Assembly (NCBI GenBank): GCA_002688175.1
Contig: NZCC01000043.1
Coordinates: 1-64,000 of the forward strand
DNA length: 64,000 bases
Direction: 5' to 3'
DNA from: Chromatiales bacterium
GTDB lineage: Bacteria; Pseudomonadota; Gammaproteobacteria; Steroidobacterales; GCA-2729495
Shown: piece by piece, positions 8,056 through 17,245 of the stretch
Numbering within the stretch: position 1 is the stretch's first letter
Layout: every line of letters starts with the position of its first letter
Notes under the pieces: generated by a model
What the model was told of the DNA's origin: nothing
The model's input: only the letters and a program-made list of their open reading frames with translations
Database searches by the model: none
Position numbers and translations under genes: made by a program

Positions 8056-10254
8056 CTACATCAGTTCGAGCTTGGCGTAGGACATGACGAGCCATTTTGT
8101 GCCGGCAGTCGCAAAATTGACCTGTACCCGTGCATGGGCGCCGGTACCCTCGTAATTCAGCACGACACCTTCGCCAAATTTGCCGTGGCAAACGTGTTGG
8201 CCCAGTTGGATACCGTTCTCAGCAGCTTTGCCGAGACCACCCGGTTTGCGCGTGCTGCCGGTGAGGGTCTGGCCCGGGCGCGATCTGGCATGGCTGACTG
8301 GCCGTGAGACCCGGATACTGGGGCGTACTTCCTCGATCAGGTCCTCGGGAATCTCCCTGATAAACCTGGATGGGTGGGCAAACTTGTCGACACCATACAT
8401 ACGGCGCTGTTCGGCACAAGTGAGGTATAACTCACTCATTGCTCGGGTAGTACCGACATAACAGAGCCGCCGCTCTTCTTCGAGGCCATCCGCATCATTC
8501 ATCGAGCGTTGATGGGGGAACAACCCGTCTTCCATTCCAGTCATAAACACGAGAGGAAACTCGAGGCCTTTGACTGAATGCAGGGTCATGAGCTGTACAC
8601 AATCGTCCCACTCGTCGCCCTGTGCGTCACCTGATTCGAGCACAGCATGGGCGAGAAATGCTGCCATGGGCGACATGCCCTCCTCCGCTTCGTCATCCTC
8701 GAAACCTCGTGCAGCACTGACGAGTTCCTCAAGATTCTCGATTCGGGCTTCAGCCTTTTCACGTGGTTCTTTACGATAGTGATCGGTGAGCCGACTACGT
8801 TGAATAATATGATCAACCTGCTCGTGCAGCTCAATATCACGAGTGTCGCCAGCGAGTGTTTCGATCAGCATCAGGAAGGCCTGTACAGCGTTTGCAGCAC
8901 GGCCCGGCAGCTGTCCACCCGCCAGTGATCGTGCTGCTTCCCACATGGGCAATGCATTTGCACGTGCATATTCACGGATCGTGTTGACCGTTGTTGCCCC
9001 GATACCGCGTGTCGGGACGTTGACGACACGCTCAAAAGAAGGGGCATCGTTGCGATTCTCGATCAGGCGCAGGTAAGCCAGTGCATCCTTGATTTCGGCA
9101 CGCTCGAAGAAGCGCTGACCACCGTAGACACGGTATGGCAAATTTGCCCGCAATAATGATTCTTCAAACACCCGAGATTGTGCATTCGAGCGGTATAACA
9201 CCGCGGTTTCGTCACGCCGGTTGCCACCGCGTATCCATTCCTGGATCCGGGCTATAACGAAGTCAGCTTCATCGCGTTCGTTGTACGCGTTATATAGCTT
9301 GATCAGGTCACCGTCATTGCCCCCGGTCCATAATTTCTTGTCCATCCGGGTGCTGTTGTTCTCGATGATCGCATTGGCGGCCTTCAGGATGGTGCCGGTG
9401 GAACGGTAATTCTGTTCGAGTTTGACAACGCGGGCATTGGGAAAATCTTTCTGAAACTTGTATATATGCTCGACCCTGGCTCCGCGCCAGCGGTAGATTG
9501 ACTGGTCGTCGTCGCCGACAACGAAGGGGATGCCGGTTTCACCGGCCAGCACCCTGAGCCATGCATACTGTATTGCGTTGGTATCCTGAAACTCGTCGAC
9601 CAGCAGATGTCGAAAGCGCCGCCGGTAACGTTCGAGCAGGTTCGGGTGATGTAGCCACAGTTCATGGGCCCTGAGCAGCAGTTCTGCGAAATCCACCAGA
9701 CCCGATTGTTCACATATATCCTGGTAGAGCTTGTAGAAATGAATAAGCTGTCGTCGGTTCTGATCACCGTGGTCTGCGATATGTTCCGGGCGCAAACCAT
9801 CATCTTTTTGCTTGTTGATGAAATACTGGATCTCGCGTGGTATCCAGGTCGTTTCATCCAGTTCGAGATTTTTACACATGCGCTTGAGCAGCCGATGCTG
9901 GTCTTCCGAATCCAGAATCTGGAATGACTGCGGCAGGCCGGCCTCCTGCCAATGGCGGCGTAACAACCGGTGCGCAAGACCATGGAAGGTGCCAACCCAG
10001 AGGTTATTGATGGGCTCGCCGAGTAATTTCTCGATCCGGATGCGCATCTCAGCCGCGGCCTTGTTGGTGAAGGCGACGGCCAGGATTCCGTGCGGCGAGA
10101 CCCCATCGACCTCGACCAGCCAGGCGATCCGGTGTACCAGGACACGGGTCTTGCCACTGCCGGCTCCGGCAATGACCAGCATTGGGTTATCGGCTGCCGT
10201 GACGGCCTCACGCTGTGCGTCATTCAGCGGATCAATAATCGGTGTTACGTCCAT
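8056..10254 (-). CDS. uvrD: DNA helicase II UvrD
   Basis: A 732-residue superfamily 1A 3'-5' helicase, close in length to E. coli UvrD (720). Motifs include Walker A (AGAGSGKTRVLVHRI), motif II (DEFQDTN), motif III (GDDDQSIYRWRGA) and motif VI (CYVGTTRAMSELYL). The C-terminus has the RNA-polymerase-interacting Tudor-like region (GQHVCHGKFGEGVVLNYEG) that separates UvrD/PcrA from Rep. It acts in nucleotide excision and mismatch repair. The gap to the upstream minus-strand gene is only 68 bases. Confidence 0.95.
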   Translation of the reverse strand: MDVTPIIDPLNDAQREAVTAADNPMLVIAGAGSGKTRVLVHRIAWLVEVDGVSPHGILAVAFTNKAAAEMRIRIEKLLGEPINNLWVGTFHGLAHRLLRRHWQEAGLPQSFQILDSEDQHRLLKRMCKNLELDETTWIPREIQYFINKQKDDGLRPEHIADHGDQNRRQLIHFYKLYQDICEQSGLVDFAELLLRAHELWLHHPNLLERYRRRFRHLLVDEFQDTNAIQYAWLRVLAGETGIPFVVGDDDQSIYRWRGARVEHIYKFQKDFPNARVVKLEQNYRSTGTILKAANAIIENNSTRMDKKLWTGGNDGDLIKLYNAYNERDEADFVIARIQEWIRGGNRRDETAVLYRSNAQSRVFEESLLRANLPYRVYGGQRFFERAEIKDALAYLRLIENRNDAPSFERVVNVPTRGIGATTVNTIREYARANALPMWEAARSLAGGQLPGRAANAVQAFLMLIETLAGDTRDIELHEQVDHIIQRSRLTDHYRKEPREKAEARIENLEELVSAARGFEDDEAEEGMSPMAAFLAHAVLESGDAQGDEWDDCVQLMTLHSVKGLEFPLVFMTGMEDGLFPHQRSMNDADGLEEERRLCYVGTTRAMSELYLTCAEQRRMYGVDKFAHPSRFIREIPEDLIEEVRPSIRVSRPVSHARSRPGQTLTGSTRKPGGLGKAAENGIQLGQHVCHGKFGEGVVLNYEGTGAHARVQVNFATAGTKWLVMSYAKLELM

Positions 10255-10322
10255 GTCGAGAAATTCCGGTCCGTCAGTGTCAGGGGTGTAAGTCTAGCTG
10301 GAAAAAAGGTGCCCGGGTCTGA

Positions 10323-11276
10323 CTATTTCTTACATATATACAGATCCAGATCCTGGTCTGCTGCATTGCTGACTTTGGTTACTGTGCAGTGGGCTAGATC
10401 CATCAGGTTATCAATAGGATAAGCGGTTCGTCTACAGGGTAGCCGGTCGGCCAGAGCGGGGATAGCGAAGAAAATCGGTGGTGCAACTGTCGTGACCGCC
10501 GGTTTTCCCCAACGCACCCTGTGCTTGGCAATCTCGATTAGCGTGCGTTCTGACCACTTGCAGACGGCAACCCGCTCATCGTCTGTTACGGTATCGTTCA
10601 ACTGATCCAGCCACTCAAGCAGGTCATAATCGATGATGGGTATCCCGCCATCGCGCAGCGCCGTAACCACGTAGCCGAATGCAGTCAGCCGGAGGCTATG
10701 GTTGACACCTTTTTCGGTGAGATTGGCAATGCGTTTCAGTTGTGCGGGGTTGGCTGTTTCGTTGCGGGTACCTGTAGTATCGATTGCCGCATACAAGGAG
10801 CCAATGCGTAATAACGCAAATGTTGAGCCTTGTTCAGCGGCTAGCCGGAAAAGCGCGATGGCGTTGAACGGATCGGCGAATAGAATTTGTGCTGCAAGTG
10901 CCTGGGTCGCGCCGGCATCGCCCGCTTCGCTGCGGGCCTGAAGACCGGCTTCATTGCTGGCCGCCGGCGCATTGGAGGGTATGCTGTCAGGTGCACCGAA
11001 CAGACGATTATTACCGGTAAATCCCCGTGCGTCGCTCCAGATTGCATAGTCATTCAGGACAGCATTGAGCGTACCGTCGGCCAACACTTTATGCAGATCT
11101 GTTGCGCTTGTAATACGTGGTTCAGTTGCCGCAGGTTTGTCACGGGTTGTGGCGGGCTGCTCAAGGGGACTGCCGTCCCAGGCAACATTGAGGTCATGTG
11201 CGAATTGGAGAATCGTATACAGCAGTATGCTGAGTAGAACTGTTGCGATCAGGGTAAATCGATTGGTCTTGGTCAC
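10323..11276 (-). CDS. Hypothetical membrane-anchored protein with Sel1/TPR-like helices
   Basis: A 317-residue protein with one N-terminal hydrophobic helix (residues 8-24) and a probable periplasmic domain. Residues about 110-165 (SEAGDAGATQALAAQILF, NAIALFRLAAEQGSTFALL) look like two Sel1-type helical repeats. The C-terminal part has three cysteines (WSERT segment preceded by VCKW, LPCRRTAY, AHCTV) that could form a disulfide. I do not recognise the family. It lies 10 bases after the heme A synthase stop, so it is probably cotranscribed with the oxidase assembly genes; an assembly role would be speculation. Confidence 0.6.
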   Translation of the reverse strand: MTKTNRFTLIATVLLSILLYTILQFAHDLNVAWDGSPLEQPATTRDKPAATEPRITSATDLHKVLADGTLNAVLNDYAIWSDARGFTGNNRLFGAPDSIPSNAPAASNEAGLQARSEAGDAGATQALAAQILFADPFNAIALFRLAAEQGSTFALLRIGSLYAAIDTTGTRNETANPAQLKRIANLTEKGVNHSLRLTAFGYVVTALRDGGIPIIDYDLLEWLDQLNDTVTDDERVAVCKWSERTLIEIAKHRVRWGKPAVTTVAPPIFFAIPALADRLPCRRTAYPIDNLMDLAHCTVTKVSNAADQDLDLYICKK

Positions 11277-11285
11277 TGGCGCAAT

Positions 11286-12290
11286 TCAGGATCGGGCATA
11301 AGTGGCCGCGGCATGGTTCAGATTGATCATCGCGAGTAACAGCAGTGCGGCAATACCATTATGTGCCGCGGCAAGAAATAGCGGCAGGCCAAACCAGACA
11401 ACGCTGATACCAAGCAATAATTGCGTGATCAGCGCCACAATGACAAAGTGACCCGAGCGCACGATTGCGGTCGATGCCGAATTTCTGATGGCACTAAGGC
11501 TGAGAAAACCAAGCAGCAGGAATGCAACGAGCGCACCGAGGCGATGCGTATAATGGATACCTACCCGCGCCGGCGCTTCAAGAACGCCGAACTCATAGTT
11601 AACTCCCAGTCCACGCCACATGACAAAGCCTTCGGCAAAATCAATGTCTTCCGGCCACCAGCTACCCTGACAAGTGGGCAAATCAGGACATGCCAGGGCT
11701 GCGTAATTGGGGCTGGTCCAGCCACCAAGTGCGATCTGCAAAACGAGGACGATGAGACCGACCAGGGCTGGGGTGACAATCTGTCGTGGCCTGATCCGGG
11801 CAACCGTGGCGCGACGCAGGTACTCCAGTGTCAACCAGAAGGCCATGCCAAGCGTTGTCAGACCGCCGAGCAAGTGGCCCATAACGATGAGCGGTTTGAG
11901 TAGCAGGGTGACAGTCCACATGCCGAGCAGGCCCTGGAAAATTACGACCCCAAGCAACGCGATTGGCATTTTTACCGGTTGGTCAGGATCGTCCCGGTTG
12001 CGCCAGGCGAGAAATGCAGCGATCAGTATTGATAGTCCAAGTGTCGTGGCCGCAAAGCGGTGAATCATCTCATGCCATGCTTTTTCCGCTTCGACCGGGC
12101 GTTCAGGAAAAGCGGCATTCGCATCGGCAACCTCAGTAGCATCGTTAGGTACGATCAGTGAGCCGTAGCAGCCGGGCCAGTCCGGGCAACCGAGGCCGGC
12201 GTCGGTCAGACGAACCCATGCACCGAGAATGACGACTACGAGCGCAAGGACTGCAGCCAGACCGATCAGCCGGATATACCAGTTATACAT
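11286..12290 (-). CDS. ctaA: Heme A synthase (COX15/CtaA family)
   Basis: A 334-residue polytopic protein with eight predicted membrane helices. The paired haem-ligand histidines of the family are present in HEMIHRFAATTLG, MGHLLGGLTTLG, HYTHRLGALVAF and AAHNGIAALLLL. It oxidises the C8 methyl of haem O to give haem A for the aa3-type oxidase encoded just upstream. The haem O synthase gene (ctaB/cyoE), which often follows, is not in this window. The context of SURF1 and coxABC strongly supports the call. Confidence 0.93.
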   Translation of the reverse strand: MYNWYIRLIGLAAVLALVVVILGAWVRLTDAGLGCPDWPGCYGSLIVPNDATEVADANAAFPERPVEAEKAWHEMIHRFAATTLGLSILIAAFLAWRNRDDPDQPVKMPIALLGVVIFQGLLGMWTVTLLLKPLIVMGHLLGGLTTLGMAFWLTLEYLRRATVARIRPRQIVTPALVGLIVLVLQIALGGWTSPNYAALACPDLPTCQGSWWPEDIDFAEGFVMWRGLGVNYEFGVLEAPARVGIHYTHRLGALVAFLLLGFLSLSAIRNSASTAIVRSGHFVIVALITQLLLGISVVWFGLPLFLAAAHNGIAALLLLAMINLNHAAATYARS

Positions 12291-12333
12291 ACCTTGGTTC
12301 CTTTATTAGTGGGCACCGAAGCCCATTTGTAAT

Positions 12334-12918
12334 TTAGCCGATATGTGAAATCTTCAAAAGTTTTTTCAAATCCTTATGCATGCCTTTCATGCCGATATCA
12401 GTAGTGAAACGCATGATGAGGTTGCCAAGCGGGTCAATCAGGAACACATCCTGGATACTGTATGGCTCAATTGCTGCAATAAACGCACTGGCCAGCAAGT
12501 GATCAGATGGAAAGACTATCAATCCGGGGTGTTGTTCGACAATAGCCGCGTTGAGTGGTGTGTCATCAAGCAAAAACAAGATGCGCTGCACTCTCTGGTC
12601 ATCCTTGCCGAGTGCCTGGCGTACCTGGCGTGTTTCGTACAATGAGATCGCGCATGGTTCGTTGCAGGCTCCGTCGCCGACATGTACAAGTGTCCAGCGG
12701 CCCGGGTAGGGTGAATTTTGCTGTTCACGCGGCACCTGGAGATTGGCATCAGGGACAAGTTTCACGGTTGTGATAAGTTCACCGTTTGCCGTTGAACCGA
12801 CCGGGGGTGTTCCGCCGCCAGGATTGTAGAGCAGCCAGGCCAGGAGTGCCGGGCCGAAAAAAACGGCCGCGAGCATCAGGAGCTGCAAGCGCCCGGTTTT
12901 TTTTCTTTGCTCAGACAT
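12334..12918 (-). CDS. SCO-like thioredoxin-fold protein of the cytochrome oxidase assembly cluster
   Basis: A 194-residue protein with an N-terminal membrane helix (LQLLMLAAVFFGPALLAWLLY) and a periplasmic domain. The segment GDGACNEPCAISLYETRQVR contains a CxxxC pair positioned as in SCO/PrrC copper chaperones, and IDPLGNLIMRFTTDIG resembles the C-terminal strand of that fold. I infer copper or thiol handling during CuA assembly; a copper-binding His was not confirmed. ATG 12918 overlaps the SURF1 stop by eight bases and is preferred over the track start at 12930. It sits between SURF1 and CtaA. Confidence 0.75.
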   Translation of the reverse strand: MSEQRKKTGRLQLLMLAAVFFGPALLAWLLYNPGGGTPPVGSTANGELITTVKLVPDANLQVPREQQNSPYPGRWTLVHVGDGACNEPCAISLYETRQVRQALGKDDQRVQRILFLLDDTPLNAAIVEQHPGLIVFPSDHLLASAFIAAIEPYSIQDVFLIDPLGNLIMRFTTDIGMKGMHKDLKKLLKISHIG

Positions 12919-13651
12919 CAGGTATCTCACTGCGTGTCGCCCGGATATTCAGTGCAATATAAATTATAAGTATCGTAGCGGCCATCATGAACCATTGGAT
13001 CGCATAAGCGAGGTGTTTTTCCGGGCTCATTAACGCTGGCCGCCAGTCTCGTGTGTAACCTTCGTCATCGGTTGGATCCAGCAGCAGTTGGTAATCGTGA
13101 ACGGGAAAACCAATGTGCAGAACTATCTCCTTGACTGATGGAAATAACAATCGCCTGGGCCAGACCGAATTGGGCTGCAGGGCAACAGGTTCCAGGGTAT
13201 AGCCGGATCGAGGTAGTCGATATAGTCGTCCGCTCACGGCCCGGGTCTTACTGGTAACAGCGGTATCGGGGATGACAGCCCGGTCCGGGTTGGCGGGCAG
13301 CCAGCCACGATTGACCAGTACCGCAGTTGTGTCGAGTATGAGCGGAGTCAGAACCTGGTAACCCGGTTGACCATCGTGAATCATGTTGTCGAGGAGAATC
13401 TGACGCTCCGGTTCATATCTACCGGTGAGCGTGAAGTGCTGGTAGAGATATTGTTCTGCTTCGGTATTTGTGACCGGATAAAGTCGTGTTTTAGCCTCGG
13501 CGCCATGATCGAATGCTGCAAACAAGGCCCGTTTTTCATCAGCCCGTCCTAATTGCCAGAAACCGGCCACGCAGCAAATCGTACAGCCGATAACCAGGCC
13601 AAGCGTACCCCAGAGTGGCGGGCGAAAACTTTTTTTTATTGCGCTTCTCAC
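12911..13651 (-). CDS. SURF1 family cytochrome oxidase biogenesis protein
   Basis: A 246-residue protein with the SURF1 architecture: two membrane helices near residues 14-32 and 215-236 with a periplasmic domain between. Family motifs are GFWQLGRADEKR after helix 1, VNRGWLP around residue 112, and AYAIQWFMMA in helix 2. SURF1 proteins bind haem A and help insert it into subunit I. It is followed, with overlap, by the SCO-like gene and then ctaA. The divergent DUF2909-type gene starts 22 bases away. Confidence 0.92.
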   Translation of the reverse strand: MRSAIKKSFRPPLWGTLGLVIGCTICCVAGFWQLGRADEKRALFAAFDHGAEAKTRLYPVTNTEAEQYLYQHFTLTGRYEPERQILLDNMIHDGQPGYQVLTPLILDTTAVLVNRGWLPANPDRAVIPDTAVTSKTRAVSGRLYRLPRSGYTLEPVALQPNSVWPRRLLFPSVKEIVLHIGFPVHDYQLLLDPTDDEGYTRDWRPALMSPEKHLAYAIQWFMMAATILIIYIALNIRATRSEIPDV

Positions 13652-13673
13652 GTCTTCCGTCTAGTCTGCGCGA

Positions 13674-13895
13674 ATGTTTATAAAAATACTGATCGTTGTT
13701 GTTTTTCTGGCCATTATTATCAGCCTGGGTTCGGGAGCATTTGCGCTCGTCGGTGATAAGGGCAATTCGAAGAAACTGGTAAATTCCCTGACCGTCAGAA
13801 TCACGTTGTCGGTATTGTTGTTCGGCTTATTGGTTATCGCCTATCTGACCGGGCTGATTCAGCCGCACGGTATTCTTCCGAACTCACAGTTCTAA
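13674..13895 (+). CDS. Twin transmembrane protein (DUF2909-like)
   Basis: A 73-residue protein made almost entirely of two hydrophobic helices (residues 3-25 and 44-64) joined by a short basic loop (GDKGNSKKLVNSLTVR). This pattern, and its place between SURF1 and coxC on the opposite strand, matches the small DUF2909/twin-TM protein found in oxidase clusters of many gammaproteobacteria. Function is not known; an assembly or stability role in the oxidase is inferred from position only. The start ATG is close to the divergent SURF1 start, so promoters overlap. Confidence 0.82.
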   Translation: MFIKILIVVVFLAIIISLGSGAFALVGDKGNSKKLVNSLTVRITLSVLLFGLLVIAYLTGLIQPHGILPNSQF

Positions 13896-13991
13896 GCTAA
13901 TAAAACAGCCGGCCCCAGGGTTGCACCGAAAACGGGGGTATTTTTGTGTGTTATTTCAGTCATCCCTGTCTGACCCCGATTTATCCCGGTA

Positions 13992-14858
13992 TTAAAGCCA
14001 GTAAACAAATATAAACAGGCCGAGCCAGACGACGTCGACGAAATGCCAATACCACGCGACACCTTCAAAGGCGAAATGTTTGGTCGGTGTGAAATGACCT
14101 TTCAGGCAACGTAGCCAGATCACCAGGAGCATCGTCGCACCGATCGTTACATGTAACCCATGAAAGCCGGTTAGCATGAAAAAAGTGGCGCCGTAGATGC
14201 CAGACTCAAGTGTCAGATTCAGCTGATGATATGCCTCAATGTATTCTTCAACCTGCAAAGCAAGGAAGATGAAGCCGAGGATGAATGTCAAGGCAAGGAA
14301 AATATTCAGAATGCCACGTTTACCAGCCTTCAGTGCATGGTGGGCGATGGTCAACGTGACACCGCTGGATAACAGAATGGCCGTATTGATGGCTGGGATA
14401 CCCATAGCCGCCATTGGTTCGAATGTACCGCCCATACCGCCAGGCCCATTCGAAGGCCAGGCATTTTCAAAACCTTCCCAGAGCAGCTGATTGGTGAAAA
14501 GGTTGTTACCTTCACCGGCCAGCCATGGCAGGGAAAGATTGCGTGCGTACCATAAGGCGCTGAAAAATACCGCAAAGAACATGACCTCGGAAAAAATGAA
14601 CCAAAACATGCCCATCCGAAATGAGGTATCGACACGGTCATTGAAGATGCCCCCTTCACTTTCACCAATAACTTCGTTAAACCATGAAAACACCATGGCG
14701 ATGATGATCGCAAAACCGACGTAGGTCGCATATTGACCAATTTCACCACCGTTCAGAAGGATCGCAACGCCGGCAAACATGATGAACAGGCCGGCTGAAA
14801 TTATTACCGGCCAACGCGTCGACTCGGGAATGTAATACTTGTTAGATGGTTGTGCCAT
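13992..14858 (-). CDS. coxC: Cytochrome c oxidase subunit III
   Basis: A 288-residue protein with seven predicted membrane helices and a heavily conserved C-terminus (GFHGLHVTIGATMLLVIW, WYWHFVDVVWLGLFIFVYW). The N-terminal AQPSNKYYIPESTRWP is typical of proteobacterial subunit III. It forms part of the aa3 oxidase core, stabilising proton uptake at subunit I. It is the last gene of the minus-strand coxB-coxA-43aa-ctaG-coxC run. Confidence 0.96.
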   Translation of the reverse strand: MAQPSNKYYIPESTRWPVIISAGLFIMFAGVAILLNGGEIGQYATYVGFAIIIAMVFSWFNEVIGESEGGIFNDRVDTSFRMGMFWFIFSEVMFFAVFFSALWYARNLSLPWLAGEGNNLFTNQLLWEGFENAWPSNGPGGMGGTFEPMAAMGIPAINTAILLSSGVTLTIAHHALKAGKRGILNIFLALTFILGFIFLALQVEEYIEAYHQLNLTLESGIYGATFFMLTGFHGLHVTIGATMLLVIWLRCLKGHFTPTKHFAFEGVAWYWHFVDVVWLGLFIFVYWL

Positions 14859-14891
14859 GGTGGCGATTCCTCTGTCTCTCGGGTTCTGCTG

Positions 14892-15440
14892 CTAGTTATT
14901 TGCGACCTGTTTGGCAACAAAAAAAGTATATGAAAGGGTCAGTCGGTCAATATGCCGGGGCAGATCCGGGTCAACGACAAACTGTAACGGCATGTCCCTG
15001 GATTCCCTGGCAGTGAATTGTTGTGACGTAAAACAAAAGCATTCGGTTTTCTTAAAATATTTGACAGCCTGGCCAGGGGCAATACTCGGCACCGCCTGTC
15101 CGGTAATTTCCCGATCGGTCAGATTACGGGCATAGAAAGTTGTGTCATACATTTCGCCAGGTCTTACTTGTATGCTCGTCGTTGAGGGACGGAACTCCCA
15201 TGGAGCGTATTCATTTAACGAGGCAACAAATTCGACGGTAATCGTCCGGTCATCAGTAGGTGTTTGTACTGTAACGACGGCAGCCTGAGTATCGAACTTG
15301 CCGCCGATGCCGGTGATGTCACAAAAGATGTCATAGAGTGGCACTAACAGGAAACCGAAAACGAACATGCCGAGTGCCATGCCGATCAGCTTGGTGACCA
15401 GAGTTTTGTGTATTTGAGGTTGTCTGAATTTTTGGCCCAT
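14892..15440 (-). CDS. ctaG: Cytochrome c oxidase assembly protein CtaG (Cox11 family)
   Basis: A 182-residue protein with an N-terminal membrane anchor ([23 protein letters not shown]) and a periplasmic immunoglobulin-like domain. The copper ligand motif is seen in [12 protein letters not shown], and the partner motif [12 protein letters not shown] follows. Cox11 delivers copper to the CuB site of subunit I. It starts seven bases after the stop of the 43-residue protein and is followed by coxC, the normal order for this operon. Confidence 0.95.
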   Translation of the reverse strand: MGQKFRQPQIHKTLVTKLIGMALGMFVFGFLLVPLYDIFCDITGIGGKFDTQAAVVTVQTPTDDRTITVEFVASLNEYAPWEFRPSTTSIQVRPGEMYDTTFYARNLTDREITGQAVPSIAPGQAVKYFKKTECFCFTSQQFTARESRDMPLQFVVDPDLPRHIDRLTLSYTFFVAKQVANN

Positions 15441-15447
15441 GATGGAC

Positions 15448-15579
15448 TTAAACCTTCAGCGCAGTCGCAACCACAAATGCAATGAAAAACCCGAAAGCCA
15501 CAAATCCTAACAGGAGCGCATTCATACGGATCTTGCGTTGCAGTTTATTATCATCAATTACTTTTGACTGAGTGCCCAT
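15448..15579 (-). CDS. Small single-pass membrane protein of the cox operon (43 aa)
   Basis: This gene is below the ORF-track size cut-off. The minus strand reads [18 protein letters not shown], then a single hydrophobic helix ([20 protein letters not shown]), ending LKV and TAA. It fills the gap between coxA (8 bases upstream) and ctaG (7 bases downstream), so it is clearly part of the operon. Short proteins of this shape are found at this position in other proteobacterial aa3 clusters, often annotated only as cytochrome oxidase small assembly protein; the role is not established. The tight fit makes a real gene likely. Confidence 0.75.
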   Translation of the reverse strand: MGTQSKVIDDNKLQRKIRMNALLLGFVAFGFFIAFVVATALKV

Positions 15580-15587
15580 ATTCGGTG

Positions 15588-17192
15588 CTACCCGCCCCAG
15601 TTACGCGGCGTATATGTCGGCGCTTTATCAAAGGCGTGGTACGGAACTGGTGAGGGCACTGTCCATTCGAGACCTTCAGGGCTGTCCCATACCTCAGCCG
15701 TTGCTTTGCGGGCACCCTTGACGCACTTGTAGATGACGTAGACAAGCAGCAGTTGCGATAAGCCAAAGCCAAACGAACCGATGCTCGACATGGCATTGAA
15801 ATTTGTAAATTGCACAGCGTAATCCGGAATACGCCTTGGCATACCGGCAAGACCAACGAAATGTTGCGGGAAGAAGGTCAGGTTGACGAAGATGGTAGAG
15901 AGCCAGAAGTGAATCTGGCCGAGACGTTCGTCGTACATGTGACCGGTCCATTTTGGCAACCAGAAATAGCAGCCGGCAATTGCCGCGAACATTGCCCCGG
16001 GGACGAGTACGTAATGGAAATGTGCGACGATGAAGTAGGTGTCATGGTATTGAAAGTCGGGGGGCGCCATAGCCATCATCAGCCCCGAGAAACCGCCGAT
16101 CGTGAACAGGAACAGGAATGCAATCGCGAACAACATGGGTGTTTCAAACGACAGAGAACCTTGCCACATCGTGGCGGTCCAGTTAAATACTTTTACGCCG
16201 GTTGGAATTGCGATCAGCATTGTCGACAGCATGAAAAACATTTGTCCGGCCAGCGGCATACCTACCGTGAACATGTGGTGTGCCCAGACGATAAAAGACA
16301 GGAAGGCAATACTGGCCATCGCATAGATCATCGCGCTGTGCCCGAAAAGTGGTTTGCGAGAGAAAGCTGGAATGATCTGCGAAATAATACCGAATGCCGG
16401 CAGTATGATGATGTAGACCTCGGGGTGGCCGAAGAACCAGAAGATGTGCTGGAACAGGACCGGGTCGCCACCGCCCGCTGCCTGGAAGAAGCTGGTAGCG
16501 AAGAACTGATCCATCAGCAACATCGTGACACCTCCGGCCAGGACCGGCATAACCGCGATCAGCAGGTACGCTGTGATCAGCCAGCCCCAGACAAACAGCG
16601 GCATCTGCATCAGCGACATCGATGGCGTGCGGAGGTTCATGATAGTCACGATGATGTTGATCGCAGCCATGATCGATGAAATACCGAGCAGGTGGACAGC
16701 AAAGATTGCGAACGGAAACGCATCGCCGGTTTGCAGTACCAGCGGGGGATACAGCGTCCATCCGGAAGCGGGCGCACCGCCCGGCATGAACAATGTAGAT
16801 GCCAGCAGGACAACAGCAAAAGGCAGCAGCCAGAACGACCAGTTGTTAAGGCGCGGCAATGCCATGTCAGGTGCGCCAATCATCAACGGGATCATCCAGT
16901 TGGCGAACCCGGCGAAGGCCGGCATGATCATGCCGAACACCATAACCAGCGCATGTAGCGTAACCATCTGGTTGAAGAAATTGGGATTGACGAATTGCAG
17001 CCCCGGCTGAAATAGTTCTGCCCGGATTATCATGGCCATCAGGCCGCCGACGAACAGCATGATCAGTGAAAAGACCAGGTACAACGTACCGATGTCTTTA
17101 TGGTTGGTCGTGAACAACCAGCGTTTGATGCCGGTGTGAACCGGGCCATGATCATCGTGATTGTCGTGGATATCTGCTGCAGTTGCGCTCAT
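15588..17192 (-). CDS. coxA: Cytochrome c oxidase subunit I
   Basis: A 534-residue catalytic subunit with twelve membrane helices. The region after the start, FTTNHKDIGTLYLVF, and the CuB/active-site segment FWFFGHPEVYIIILPAFGI are diagnostic; the HPEVY motif gives the cross-linked His-Tyr and the D-channel glutamate of A1-type haem-copper oxidases. Haem a/a3 ligands lie in HAHFHYVLV-like segments (IVAHFHYVLVPGAMFA). The track opens upstream at 17273; ATG 17192 (MSATAADIHDNHDDHG) is the proper start. It follows coxB by 53 bases. Confidence 0.97.
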   Translation of the reverse strand: MSATAADIHDNHDDHGPVHTGIKRWLFTTNHKDIGTLYLVFSLIMLFVGGLMAMIIRAELFQPGLQFVNPNFFNQMVTLHALVMVFGMIMPAFAGFANWMIPLMIGAPDMALPRLNNWSFWLLPFAVVLLASTLFMPGGAPASGWTLYPPLVLQTGDAFPFAIFAVHLLGISSIMAAINIIVTIMNLRTPSMSLMQMPLFVWGWLITAYLLIAVMPVLAGGVTMLLMDQFFATSFFQAAGGGDPVLFQHIFWFFGHPEVYIIILPAFGIISQIIPAFSRKPLFGHSAMIYAMASIAFLSFIVWAHHMFTVGMPLAGQMFFMLSTMLIAIPTGVKVFNWTATMWQGSLSFETPMLFAIAFLFLFTIGGFSGLMMAMAPPDFQYHDTYFIVAHFHYVLVPGAMFAAIAGCYFWLPKWTGHMYDERLGQIHFWLSTIFVNLTFFPQHFVGLAGMPRRIPDYAVQFTNFNAMSSIGSFGFGLSQLLLVYVIYKCVKGARKATAEVWDSPEGLEWTVPSPVPYHAFDKAPTYTPRNWGG

Positions 17193-17245
17193 GCGGTCTG
17201 TTCCGTGTTTGGTGTAGTGTCTGGTTATTGGGTATCTAAAAAGAT

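Noticed and set aside
9384-10223. 279-codon minus-strand ORF in another frame of uvrD
   Set aside because: It lies wholly within uvrD, where the motifs are all in the other frame; the translation is low-complexity Arg/Ser/Pro.
13900-13960. Possible terminator downstream of the DUF2909-type gene (CCCC...GGGGG then TATTTTTGTG)
   Set aside because: The stem is only four or five pairs around a large loop; too weak to list.
15810-16679. 289-codon plus-strand ORF opposite coxA
   Set aside because: It is antisense to a fully conserved coxA, is rich in His/Glu/Arg as expected of a shadow frame, and has no family features.
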